Below are positions 26,265 to 34,274 of a stretch of 64,000 nucleotides of DNA, one piece after another. Source of the stretch: Hymenobacter artigasi (GTDB lineage Bacteria; Bacteroidota; Bacteroidia; Cytophagales; Hymenobacteraceae); assembly GCF_012275535.1 (NCBI RefSeq), contig NZ_JAAVTK010000004.1, positions 310,001-374,000 of the forward strand, written 5' to 3'. The position numbers were made by a program, and so were the translations under genes. The number at the start of each line of letters is the position of its first letter. Position 1 is the stretch's first letter. A model generated the notes under the pieces. That model saw nothing but the letters and a program-made list of their open reading frames with translations, was not told the origin of the DNA and searched no databases.

Positions 26265-27521
26265 ATGCAAGTATCCAAGATGGCAGCCGGCCTTATCGGC
26301 TCCGAAATCATTCGAATTGGCAACCAGGTAAGCGAGCAGGTGCGCCAGGGCGCGAACATCTGCAACCTGACTATCGGTGATTTTGACTCCAAGATTTTTC
26401 CGATTCCGGCCGGTCTTACGGCTGGCATTGTCGCGGCCTACCAGGCCGGCATGACCAACTACCCGCCCGCCGCCGGCATGGGCGAGCTGCGCGACAGCGT
26501 ATCGGCCTTCCTGAAAACCCGCCAGGGCCTGGACTACGGCCCCAATGACATTCTGATTGCCGGCGGCTCGCGCCCGCTCATCTACGCCACCTACCGTGCC
26601 CTGCTGGACGAAGGCGACAAGGCTATTTTCCCGCTGCCCAGCTGGAACAACAACCACTACTGCCACCTTGTAGGGGCCACGCCGGTTGCCGTACCCACGC
26701 TGCCCGAAAACGACTTCATGCCCACGGCCGCCGACCTGGCCCCGCACGTGGCCGGTGCCACGCTGCTGGCCCTGTGCTCGCCGCTGAACCCCACCGGCAC
26801 CTTATTCACCAAGGAAGGCCTGGAAGAAATATGCGACCTGGTGATTGCCGAAAACAAGCGCCGTGGTCCCGACGAAAAGCCGCTCTACATCCTCTACGAC
26901 CAGATTTACTGGCTCCTCACCTTTGGCGATGCCAAGCACTACGACCCCGTAAGCCTGCGCCCCGAGCTGCGCGATTACGTCATCTACATCGACGGTACGT
27001 CGAAGTGCTTTGCCGCCACCGGCGTGCGCGTGGGCTACAGCTTCGGGCCGACCGGCATTATCGAGAAGATGAAGTCCATCCTGGGCCACGTTGGGGCTTG
27101 GGCCCCCAAAGCCGAACAGGTGGCCATGGGTAAATTCCTGCCTCAGACCGCTGCCGTTGATGAGTTCCTGACCAGCATTAAAGGCCGCCTGCAAAGCTCC
27201 CTGACTGCGCTGTTCGACGGCTTGAAGGAGCTGAAAGCCCAGGGCTGCCCCGTCGATGCCGTGGCACCAGCCGGGGCCATCTACCTCACCGCCAAAATCG
27301 ACGTGCTGGGCCGCACCGCCCCCGACGGCACCGTGCTCACCACCACCGCCGAGCTCACCTCCTACCTCATCGCCGAAGCCAAGCTGGCGCTGGTGCCCTT
27401 CAGCGCCTTCGGCTCGCCGGCCACCGAGCCCTGGTTCCGCGCCTCGGTGGGAGCCGAAACGGTGGAGTCTATTGCGGCCGCACTGCCACGCCTGAAAGCG
27501 GCCTTGGATAAGCTGAAATAG
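26265..27521 (+). CDS. PLP-dependent aminotransferase (class I/II)
   Basis: A 418-residue fold-type I aminotransferase, starting at MQVSKMAAGLIGSE (ATG 26265). The sequence TNYPPAAGMGELRDSVSAFL binds the PLP phosphate region, CSPLNPTGT holds the conserved Asn, YDQIYW the Asp/Tyr pair, and IDGTSKCFAATGVRVGYS contains the Schiff-base lysine near 247. The C-terminal WFRASVG has the carboxylate-binding Arg. The sequence does not single out a substrate; aspartate or aromatic/branched acids are possible. It is a single gene. A TACCTTCG sequence at 26222-26229 resembles a Bacteroidetes -7 box. Confidence 0.9.
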   Translation: MQVSKMAAGLIGSEIIRIGNQVSEQVRQGANICNLTIGDFDSKIFPIPAGLTAGIVAAYQAGMTNYPPAAGMGELRDSVSAFLKTRQGLDYGPNDILIAGGSRPLIYATYRALLDEGDKAIFPLPSWNNNHYCHLVGATPVAVPTLPENDFMPTAADLAPHVAGATLLALCSPLNPTGTLFTKEGLEEICDLVIAENKRRGPDEKPLYILYDQIYWLLTFGDAKHYDPVSLRPELRDYVIYIDGTSKCFAATGVRVGYSFGPTGIIEKMKSILGHVGAWAPKAEQVAMGKFLPQTAAVDEFLTSIKGRLQSSLTALFDGLKELKAQGCPVDAVAPAGAIYLTAKIDVLGRTAPDGTVLTTTAELTSYLIAEAKLALVPFSAFGSPATEPWFRASVGAETVESIAAALPRLKAALDKLK

Positions 27522-27673
27522 CTTATTGCCGGATAAAAGAGCGGTAGTCTGACACGAAGTGGTGCGACGAAGCCCGGTGGGCAATTCGTCGCACCATCTG
27601 TTTTTGGGTCATTGCCAAAAGGAAGCCCCTTTCCCGCTAAGAAGCAGTTTAAGTTAGCGAAGAATACCGCTGG

Positions 27674-27757
27674 AACGGTGTAGAGACGCATCTTTGCGTC
27701 TTGTCGTTGAAGGAAATCGCCCAACGACAAGACGCAAAGATGCGTCTCTACACCGTT
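27674..27757. repeat. Perfect 36-bp inverted repeat
   Basis: Arms 27674-27709 and 27722-27757 are exact reverse complements around a 12-bp loop. Each arm also contains the internal repeat AGACGCA...TGCGTCT, so it can fold in more than one way. It has no coding content and no T-run. Confidence 0.85.
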
Positions 27758-27839
27758 TGAAATCAGAAGAATTGACTCAAACGGCTTCTAAAGTTCGGGA
27801 TATAAAAAGGAGTCCGGTGCCGCTTTGAGCTGCCTGCTT

Positions 27840-27904
27840 CCGAAACCCATGCAGCCCCGCCGGGACGCCTTTCAGGTGCCCTGGCGGGGCTGCATGGGTT
27901 TCGG
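27840..27904. repeat. 22-bp inverted repeat
   Basis: Arms 27840-27861 (CCGAAACCCATGCAGCCCCG and CC) and 27883-27904 are exact reverse complements around 21 bp. It could act as a bidirectional transcription stop although no U-tract follows closely. Confidence 0.75.
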
Positions 27905-27990
27905 CGGCTGGTGTTTTTGTTGCTGGTTTAAGCATGCTCCGGTCCGAATCGCATACACGTCGACAGCTCAATAAATCGGGAATTCAACGA

Positions 27991-28024
27991 CTCTATTTTT
28001 CAGATTATCGTCTGATAAATAGAG
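27991..28024 (+). promoter_or_regulatory. Putative enhancer (UAS) dyad for sigma-54 promoter A
   Basis: CTCTA-N24-TAGAG with the inner core TTTTCAGA-TTATCG-TCTGATAA. The dyad centre (28007.5) lies 83.5 bp upstream of the first G of the -24 box. The same placement is found at three other promoters of the locus, and the site at 32948-32981 is 25/34 identical. Confidence 0.75.
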
Positions 28025-28089
28025 TGCGGATGGTTTTCAATTTTTAACAAAAAACTGATTATCAATTATATAACAACTGTTTTGTGTTT

Positions 28090-28104
28090 TGGCACTTCCT
28101 TGGC
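28090..28104 (+). promoter_or_regulatory. Sigma-54 (RpoN) promoter A, upstream of receiver/OPX operon
   Basis: TGGCAC-TTCCTTG-GC: GG at 28091-28092 and GC at 28103-28104, the required GG-N10-GC spacing. Transcription should start near 28115, about 13 bp before the ATG at 28129. It shares TTGGCAC-N4-TTNGCC with promoters B, C and D in this window. Confidence 0.8.
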
Positions 28105-28128
28105 CTTGCCCCGGCCAAACGAACTACC

Positions 28129-28713
28129 ATGCTTAACAAAACTGAAAAAATATTCCTGGTCGACGACGACCCTTATTGCCGCTGTTTGATAGAGCATGCG
28201 GTGCGCAGCCATGGCTATAGCGACGTGCACCTGTTTGAAAGCGGCGGGGCCTGCCTGGATGCGCTCATCGAGGAACCCGATATTATTTTTCTGGACCAGA
28301 GCATGGGCAGCGTGTCGGGCACCGACGCCCTGCGGGCCATCAAGCGCTTCAACCCCGATACCTACGTGGTGCTCGTGAGTGGGCAGCGCCACGTGCAGGT
28401 AGCCGTGGATTCCCTCAAGCTTGGGGCGTTCGACTACGTGGTCAAGGACGACCACCTCACCACCCGGCTCATCACGGTGCTCGACAAAATTGGCACGGTG
28501 AGCCAGCTGCTGGCCCAGCGCCAGGCACCTCAGCCCTCGCGGCTTAAGGCCTTCTTTTCCTCCTTTTCCAGGCCGGCACCCGTGGTGGGTGCGCCTTCCC
28601 TTTCCAATACCCCTCATGATTCAATTAGTACACCTTCGCGGCCCACTGGGTCTGATTCTCTTGCTCGCACTTGGCTTGCTGAGCAGCTGCACCCAAAACC
28701 TGTTCACTACTAA
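28129..28713 (+). CDS. Response regulator (receiver domain with Pro/Ser-rich tail)
   Basis: First gene of the sigma-54-controlled plus-strand polysaccharide operon. 194 residues: a receiver (1 to about 120) with VDDDP, phospho-acceptor Asp in IIFLDQSMGS, Ser in VLVSGQ and Lys in DYVVKDDH, then a roughly 70-residue Pro/Ser-rich tail without known domain. The start MLNKTEKIF (ATG 28129) fits the predicted transcript start. The last 98 bp overlap the OPX gene in another frame, an unusually long overlap. It probably links a histidine kinase or phosphorelay to export or synthesis, not to DNA binding. Confidence 0.88.
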   Translation: MLNKTEKIFLVDDDPYCRCLIEHAVRSHGYSDVHLFESGGACLDALIEEPDIIFLDQSMGSVSGTDALRAIKRFNPDTYVVLVSGQRHVQVAVDSLKLGAFDYVVKDDHLTTRLITVLDKIGTVSQLLAQRQAPQPSRLKAFFSSFSRPAPVVGAPSLSNTPHDSISTPSRPTGSDSLARTWLAEQLHPKPVHY

Positions 28714-29368
28714 AAAGGCGCTGCCGGCACCAAGTACCCTCGACGTGGGCCCGGGCTATCAGTACCACCTGCGCAAGGACGACAAAGTCAGCCTCAGCGT
28801 GTGGGACCACGAGGAGTTGAGCGTGGGCTCCATCTACGGGCACTACAGCGTGAACGAAATAGAGGGCAAATGGCTGCTGGTGGACGCCACCGGCGGCCTG
28901 AACGTGCCCAAGGTGGGCTCCTACCACGTGGAGGGCCTTACGGTGCCCGAGGCGGAGGAAATGCTGGAGAAAGTACTGAGCAAGTGGATTGTGAACCCGC
29001 AGCTGACCCTGAAAGTGCTGAACATGGAAGCCACCGTGCTGGGCGAAGTAGGCATTCCCGGCAAGCAGCGCTTTGAGAAAGAGCGCAACACCCTGGTGGA
29101 GGTGCTGGGCAAGGCCGGCGACTTTGGCGCCTACGCCGACAAGCGCCATGTGAAAGTGCTGCGCCAGGATGCCACCGGCACCAAAACCACCGAAGTAGAC
29201 CTGACCCAGCTCAGCAGCTTCGAGCGCAACAACCTAGTGATTGTGCCCGGTGACGTGGTGTACGTACCGGCCAAAAACGGCAAGCAGTTCGACCGCAAAG
29301 CGCCGTCGGTGCTGGGCATTGCCTCCATCGTGAGCACCATTCTCATTCTGACCCGCTTCTTCTTATAA
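28616..29368 (+). CDS. Polysaccharide export lipoprotein (OPX/Wza-like)
   Basis: A 250-residue outer-membrane polysaccharide export protein. The signal ends in LLALGLLSSC (lipobox Cys25), giving a lipid anchor. The poly-export domain (about 45-130) has GPGYQYHLRKDDKVSLSVWDHEEL and the SLBB-type domain follows (ATVLGEVGIPGKQRFEKERNTLVEVLGKAGDF). A hydrophobic C-terminal helix (SVLGIASIVSTILILTRFFL) is typical of OPX proteins of Bacteroidetes and would insert in the outer membrane. Start ATG 28616 lies inside the receiver gene; the PCP gene follows 10 bp after the stop. Confidence 0.93.
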   Translation: MIQLVHLRGPLGLILLLALGLLSSCTQNLFTTKKALPAPSTLDVGPGYQYHLRKDDKVSLSVWDHEELSVGSIYGHYSVNEIEGKWLLVDATGGLNVPKVGSYHVEGLTVPEAEEMLEKVLSKWIVNPQLTLKVLNMEATVLGEVGIPGKQRFEKERNTLVEVLGKAGDFGAYADKRHVKVLRQDATGTKTTEVDLTQLSSFERNNLVIVPGDVVYVPAKNGKQFDRKAPSVLGIASIVSTILILTRFFL

Positions 29369-29378
29369 TCCCTTTCCA

Positions 29379-31526
29379 ATGAGCGAATTGAAACAAACCT
29401 CCCGCCTGCTGCGCCCCTTGTGGCGGGGCCTGCCCGTGGTGCTGGTGTGCCTGGGCCTGAGCCTGGCCGCCGCCTGGCAATACCTGCGCTACGCCACGCC
29501 GATGTACGAAAGCACGGCCAAAATCAAGCTGGCCGACGTGAACGAAGGGGCCATGAACACGACCCTGATTAAGAACCTGGACGCCTTCTCGGGCACCGAC
29601 CGCAGCAGCGCCGAAGCCGAGCTGGTGCGCTCGCCCCTGCTGCTGGGCCGTGCGCTGGACCGCCTGTCCTTCGCCTTCGACCTGAGCACCTACCGCGTGG
29701 GCAAGCTGCGCACCACCGAAATGTACCGCGCCAGCCCTTTTCGGGTGGCACTGACGCTGCGCAACCCGAAGTGGGCCGAGAAGGCCATCGACCTGCGCAT
29801 CGACGCCGCCGGGGCCCTGACGCTGACCGCGCCATCGGGCGAAGTGGTGAGCGGCCGCCTGGGCCAGCCCATGCAGCTAACCGGCGCGGAAGTAACCATT
29901 ACCCGCAACGAGGAGCAGCTGAAAAACCGCCCCGACGTGCCCCTCGCCGACCACTACCGCCTGGTGCAGCACGACCGTGGCCAGCTGATTGAGGCCCTCG
30001 GCAGCCAGCTCGACGTGAGCAGCACCGACCACAACGTGCCCGTGCTGCGCATCAGCTACCAGAGCCCGGTGCCCCAGAAGGCCGCTGACTTGGTAAACGC
30101 CCTCACGGCCGTATATCTGGATGATTACCTGGCTACTAAGTACAAGGTGGTGAATGCCACCTCGCAGTCGATTGCCGAGCAGCTGAAGACCGTGCGCCGC
30201 ACACTCTCGCACTCGGAAGACACCGTGGAGCAATACCGCGACAAGAAGAGCATCGTTAACATCAAGCAGGAAACCGAAACTGACCTGCGCAAGATTGCGG
30301 AGCTGAAAATCCAACGCGCCAACATCCAGATGAGCCTGGCCGCCGCCAACGACCTCTACCGCTACATGACCAACGGGAAGGACCACGCCCTGGCGCTGGC
30401 CCCCAACTTCGAGACGTTCAACGACTTGCTCTCGACGGATATCATCAAGAAAATCAAGGACCTGCAGGCGGAAAAGCACGACCTGCTGCTGCGCTTCACG
30501 CCCGAAGATGCCCAGGTGCAAACCGTGGACCTGAAGCTGGCCGACCTCAACAGCTACCTGCTGGAAAGCATCCGGAACACGCGCACCAGCCTCACCATCC
30601 GCGCCCGCGACATCGACCGCACCATTCGGCAGTCGCAGGGCGTGTTTACGGGCCTGCCCACCCGCGAGAAAGATTTGGCCATTCTGGAGCGTGATTTTCA
30701 GCTGAATGAGAAGCTGTATACCTTCCTGCGGGAAAAGGAAACCGAAGCGGAGATTGCCAAGGCCACGCCCATTTCCTACCACCGCGTGATTGCCGATGGC
30801 CTGGTACCCACCGAGCCCACCTCCCCGCACCGGGGCTTCGTGCTGCTGGTGTCCGGCTTTTTGGGCCTGCTGGTGGGCTCGCTGCTGGCCTACCTGATTG
30901 CGGGCGTGAGCGCGACGCCGGGCGATGCTTACGCGGTGCAAAAAGAGGCTTCTACGCCACTGGCGGCCACTATTCCGCATTTGGGCGAAGACCTGGAAGG
31001 CCAGCTGGCCTTCTTCAAGCAGCTGGCCACGCGGCTGGCGCTCAAGGGCTTCTTCGTGCCCGGCAGCAAGCTGGTGGTGAGTGCTTTCTCGAACAAGGAA
31101 GGGCAGTCGTTTTTCTTTGAGCACCTGCGGCAGGCGTTGGCCTTGCAGGGCCTGAAAGTGCGCGCCCTGGTGCTGCGCGATGCGACGTCGCCAAACCCCG
31201 ACGCCCAGCCCGATGAGCTGCTGCTTATCCAAAACCTGACCCTGGCCCAGGACAGCCACGCCCTGGCTGTGATGACCGGTGCGCAGGCCAACCTGTTCGT
31301 CATCGACAGCCGCACCACGCCCACCGCCCGCCTCGCCGAGCTGGACCTGCTGGTGGCCGAATACCAGCTGCCCAATGTGCAGCTCTGCCTGAACCGCGAC
31401 GGCTACGACCCCGGCTTCCTGCGCATCGCGGCCCGCCGCCTGCGCCGCTGGACCCGCCACGTCCCGCAAGCTGCCGCCGAACCCACGGGCCTGCCCCTGC
31501 CCGCCGGCCTCGACCTGCAAGCATGA
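29379..31526 (+). CDS. Polysaccharide co-polymerase (Wzz/GumC-like) with degenerate tyrosine-kinase-like domain
   Basis: A 715-residue inner-membrane chain-length/export protein. Membrane segments near 17-37 and 485-510 bracket a large periplasmic domain with coiled coils (EQLKTVRRTLSHSEDTVEQY, RTIRQSQGVFTGLPTREKDL). The cytoplasmic C-terminal part (about 540-700) has the shape of a BY-kinase domain. Where a Walker A loop is expected it reads SAFSNKEGQSFFFEHLRQAL, without GKS/T, and there is no Tyr-rich tail. It is therefore probably not a kinase. It overlaps the flippase gene by 4 bp (ATGA) and is the central export gene of this arm. Confidence 0.9.
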   Translation: MSELKQTSRLLRPLWRGLPVVLVCLGLSLAAAWQYLRYATPMYESTAKIKLADVNEGAMNTTLIKNLDAFSGTDRSSAEAELVRSPLLLGRALDRLSFAFDLSTYRVGKLRTTEMYRASPFRVALTLRNPKWAEKAIDLRIDAAGALTLTAPSGEVVSGRLGQPMQLTGAEVTITRNEEQLKNRPDVPLADHYRLVQHDRGQLIEALGSQLDVSSTDHNVPVLRISYQSPVPQKAADLVNALTAVYLDDYLATKYKVVNATSQSIAEQLKTVRRTLSHSEDTVEQYRDKKSIVNIKQETETDLRKIAELKIQRANIQMSLAAANDLYRYMTNGKDHALALAPNFETFNDLLSTDIIKKIKDLQAEKHDLLLRFTPEDAQVQTVDLKLADLNSYLLESIRNTRTSLTIRARDIDRTIRQSQGVFTGLPTREKDLAILERDFQLNEKLYTFLREKETEAEIAKATPISYHRVIADGLVPTEPTSPHRGFVLLVSGFLGLLVGSLLAYLIAGVSATPGDAYAVQKEASTPLAATIPHLGEDLEGQLAFFKQLATRLALKGFFVPGSKLVVSAFSNKEGQSFFFEHLRQALALQGLKVRALVLRDATSPNPDAQPDELLLIQNLTLAQDSHALAVMTGAQANLFVIDSRTTPTARLAELDLLVAEYQLPNVQLCLNRDGYDPGFLRIAARRLRRWTRHVPQAAAEPTGLPLPAGLDLQA

Positions 31527-32797
31527 ACCCAACCCTGAACACGATGCTACCGAAGCCGCTCCGGGCCCTGCGCCTGGAGCGGCTTCGGCTGTCGCCGCGC
31601 TACTGGGTGGTGGCGGGCCAGGCCACGGTGAGCGCCACCAGCTTTCTGACCAACATCTTCATTGCCAGGCTGTGCGGCCTGGCCACCTTTGGCGAGTACA
31701 GCGCCTGGCAGCTGGTGCTGCTGCTGCTGCTGGCGGTGCAGGGGGCCGTTATCACGCAGCCCATGCAGGTGGTGGTGGGCGCGCTGCCCGCCACCCGCCG
31801 GGCCGCCTACCAGCAACTGCTGCTGGCGCTGCAGCTGATTTTTAGCCTGCTGGCGGTGGCGGGTGTGGTGGCGGGCGCCCGCCTGCTGCCCCAAGCCGCT
31901 GCGGTGCTGCCGGCTTTTGTGGTGCTGCTGGCCGCCACCGGGGGGCAGGATACGCTTCGCAAGCTGCTGCTGGCCGATGGCAAAGTGCAGGCGGCCCTGG
32001 CCAGCGACGTGCTCTCGGCCGGCGGGCAGCTGCTGGTGCTGCTGGCCCTGGCGCTCGGCCCCCAACCGGCCACGCTGGCCCAGGTGATGTGGGCCGTGGG
32101 CCTCACCACCGTGCCGGCGCTGCTGCTGGGCGGGCGGGTGCTGGGCGCGTGGCCCAGCCTGCGCGGCCTGCGCCGCTTTGGGCGGCGGCACTGGCGGCAG
32201 GCGCGCTGGCTACTGCCCACGTCGCTGCTCCAGTGGGGCTCGGCCAACGTGCTGCTGGTGTTTGCGGGCTGGGCGGGCTCGCCGGCCATGCTGGGCGTGC
32301 TGCGGCTGGCCCAAACGGCCATGGGCATCTTCAACCTGGGGCTGCAGGCGGTGGAGAATTATGCGTTGCCGCGCCTCAGCCAGAGCTTCTACCAAGCGCC
32401 CCAGCTGTTTGGCAAGCAGCGGGCGGCGCTGGCCCGCAAGATGCTGCTGGCGGCCGTGCCGGTACTGGCGCTGCTGGCCCTGGCGGCCGGGCCGCTGGTG
32501 GCGCGCTTCGGTCCGGCGGGCGGCAGCCAGTACGCTGATTTGCTGCGCTGGTGCTGTCTGCTCTACGTGGTGATTCTGCTGGTGTACCCGCTCCGGCTCA
32601 CCATCCGCCTGCAGGCCGATTCGCGCCATTATTTCGTGGGCTACGTGCTCAGCATCGTGGCTTCGCTGCTATCGGTGCGCTGGCTCACGGGGCACTACCA
32701 GGCCAGCGGCGTGGTGCTGGGCTGGCTGCTGGCCCAGCTGGTGCTGGGCGGCTACTGGGCGCTGGCCCTGCGCCGCACCGCGCCGGTGGTCAGGTGA
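31523..32797 (+). CDS. Oligosaccharide flippase-like membrane protein (Wzx type)
   Basis: A 424-residue protein with about 12 hydrophobic segments, beginning SPRYWVVAGQATVSATSFLTNIFIARLCGLATFGEYSAWQ in parts, the usual start of polysaccharide flippases (MATE/MOP superfamily). It would move lipid-linked repeat units across the inner membrane. It overlaps the PCP gene by 4 bp and so is translationally coupled to it. A second flippase gene lies at 43387-44796, so the locus has two. Confidence 0.88.
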   Translation: MNPTLNTMLPKPLRALRLERLRLSPRYWVVAGQATVSATSFLTNIFIARLCGLATFGEYSAWQLVLLLLLAVQGAVITQPMQVVVGALPATRRAAYQQLLLALQLIFSLLAVAGVVAGARLLPQAAAVLPAFVVLLAATGGQDTLRKLLLADGKVQAALASDVLSAGGQLLVLLALALGPQPATLAQVMWAVGLTTVPALLLGGRVLGAWPSLRGLRRFGRRHWRQARWLLPTSLLQWGSANVLLVFAGWAGSPAMLGVLRLAQTAMGIFNLGLQAVENYALPRLSQSFYQAPQLFGKQRAALARKMLLAAVPVLALLALAAGPLVARFGPAGGSQYADLLRWCCLLYVVILLVYPLRLTIRLQADSRHYFVGYVLSIVASLLSVRWLTGHYQASGVVLGWLLAQLVLGGYWALALRRTAPVVR

Positions 32798-32935
32798 TAA
32801 GCAGTATGGGGTGTAAAGATGCAAGGCGTTGCGTATCTACATCTTGGCTAACAATCCTTTACCAACAATATGTCGCCCGTCGGGGCTCAGTGAATCTGCT
32901 TTGCGTAGCTCCTGAAAAACAACAATTGTGGGGGC

Positions 32936-32993
32936 TGATTGAAATAGCTCCACTTTTCAGACGATACTCTGAAAAGTGGAGCTATTTCAATCA
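32936..32993 (+). promoter_or_regulatory. Putative enhancer (UAS) dyad for sigma-54 promoter B
   Basis: A perfect 26-bp inverted repeat with a 6-bp centre. The inner CTCCA-N24-TGGAG (32948-32981) with core TTTTCAGA-CGATAC-TCTGAAAA resembles the site at 27991-28024; the centre CGATAC is nearly the reverse complement of the other site's TTATCG. The dyad centre (32964.5) is 83.5 bp upstream of the -24 GG, the same distance as at promoter A. Confidence 0.78.
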
Positions 32994-33046
32994 AATCTAT
33001 ATCAATACTTACTGAATATCAATACATTAATTCGATTAACAAGTTC

Positions 33047-33061
33047 TGGCACCGCGTTGGC
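33047..33061 (+). promoter_or_regulatory. Sigma-54 (RpoN) promoter B, upstream of GT4/polymerase genes
   Basis: TGGCAC-CGCGTTG-GC: GG 33048-33049 and GC 33060-33061 with N10 spacing, in the extended context CTGGCAC-N4-TTGGCCTT shared with promoter A. Predicted start near 33072, about 65 bp before the ATG at 33137. Confidence 0.8.
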
Positions 33062-33136
33062 CTTAGCCACTGCCAAACGAATTGCCACGCCGAACAGCGC
33101 GCACCCAAGCCTACTGCTCGTCACTTAGTAACTACC

Positions 33137-34267
33137 ATGAAAATCATTCACTTAATCCTCGGCAAAGCCAACCCCGAACGCATGAACGGGGTGAACAAGG
33201 TGGTGCACGCGCTGGCCACCCAGCAGCAGCGCGCCGGGGCCGATGTGGCCGTGTGGGGCATCACCGCCGACCTCAGCGAAAACTACCCGGCCCGCGAGTT
33301 TGCGACCCGGCTGTTTCCGGCGCAGCGCAACCCGTTTGGGGTGGCCAAAGCGCTGCTGGCAGCTCTGGACGAGCTGAGCCGCGGCTCGGCGGTGGTGCAT
33401 TTGCACGGGGCGTTTATTCCGGCGTTTTATACGCTGGCGCGGCGGCTCACGGCGCTCGACATCCCGTATGTGCTCACGCCGCACGGCAGCTACAGCCCGG
33501 CGGCCCGGCGCAAAAGCTGGCTCACCAAGCTGGCCTACGCATTTTTGTTTGAGGGCTACCTGCTGCGGCACTCGGCACGGGTCCACTGCCTGGGCCTGAG
33601 CGAGGTAACGGGCGTGGAGCACATGAGCCACACCGTGCGCACCAGCCTGATGCCCTACGGCTTTGAGCCGCCCCAGGCGGTGCTGCCCCTGTTTCCGGCC
33701 GCGCGGGGCCGCTTCCGGGTGGGCTTCTGCGGCCGGCTCGATGACAACCACAAGGGCCTGGACTGCCTGCTGGCCGGCTTCGCCGAATTTGCCCGGCTGG
33801 TGCCCGAGGCCGAGCTGTGGGTAATTGGCGACGGCCCCGACCGCCAACTGGTGGCCGACTGGGCCGCCGAAGCCCCGGAAGGCTCGGTGCAGCTGCTGGG
33901 CAGCCGCTACGGCGATGAGAAAATTGCCCTGCTGGGCCAGCTCGATGTATTTGCTCACACCTCCCACTACGAGGGCCTGCCCACCGCCGTGCTCGAAGCC
34001 GTGGCCCTGGGCATACCGTGCGTGGTGACCGAGGCCACCAACCTGGGCAGCTACGTGCGCGAGTTTGGCTGCGGCGAAGTGTTGGCCACCGCCAGCCCGG
34101 CCCTGCTCACCGATGCCCTGCACCGCCTGTACGCCCAATGGGCCGCTGCCCCGGCCGAAACCGAGGCGCTGGCCCTGCGCTGCCGCCGCATGGTGCGCAC
34201 CGCCTTCAGCTGGCCCAACCTGCTGCCCGCCTACGAACAAATGTACCAGGAAGCCCTCGCGGCCTAA
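33137..34267 (+). CDS. Glycosyltransferase family 4
   Basis: A 376-residue GT-B glycosyltransferase. The N-terminal half has MNGVNKVVHALATQQQRAGADV and LTPHGSYSPAARRKSWLTKL; the C-terminal half has RVGFCGRLDDNHKGLDCLL and the donor-binding EGLPTAVLEAVALGIPCVVTEA near 279, with the E-x7-E pair. It adds a sugar to the lipid-linked repeat at the cytoplasmic membrane face; which sugar is not readable. It is the first gene of the unit behind sigma-54 promoter B and is followed 7 bp later by the polymerase-like gene. Confidence 0.93.
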   Translation: MKIIHLILGKANPERMNGVNKVVHALATQQQRAGADVAVWGITADLSENYPAREFATRLFPAQRNPFGVAKALLAALDELSRGSAVVHLHGAFIPAFYTLARRLTALDIPYVLTPHGSYSPAARRKSWLTKLAYAFLFEGYLLRHSARVHCLGLSEVTGVEHMSHTVRTSLMPYGFEPPQAVLPLFPAARGRFRVGFCGRLDDNHKGLDCLLAGFAEFARLVPEAELWVIGDGPDRQLVADWAAEAPEGSVQLLGSRYGDEKIALLGQLDVFAHTSHYEGLPTAVLEAVALGIPCVVTEATNLGSYVREFGCGEVLATASPALLTDALHRLYAQWAAAPAETEALALRCRRMVRTAFSWPNLLPAYEQMYQEALAA

Positions 34268-34274
34268 CTTATTT

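Larger units (their letters stand above)
27522..28128. other. Gene-poor 607-bp interval before the polysaccharide locus
   Basis: No credible gene is seen. It contains three inverted repeats (27674-27757, 27840-27904 and 27990-28025), then an AT-rich strip (28026-28088) and a sigma-54-type promoter. A 64-codon frame on the minus strand (27777-27971) reads through a hairpin and is not protein-like. Confidence 0.7.
32798..33136. other. 339-bp intergenic control region
   Basis: No gene is seen. It contains a perfect 26-bp inverted repeat (32936-32961/32968-32993) whose inner part is the enhancer dyad, an AT-rich strip (32994-33046) and sigma-54 promoter B. Confidence 0.7.

Noticed and set aside
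27777-27971. 64-codon minus-strand frame
   Set aside because: It reads through a perfect 22-bp hairpin and its translation has no protein-like pattern.
32936-32993. Transcription terminator after the first flippase gene
   Set aside because: The stem is long and perfect but is 140 bp from the stop, has no U-tract, and its core matches the UAS dyads of the other promoters.
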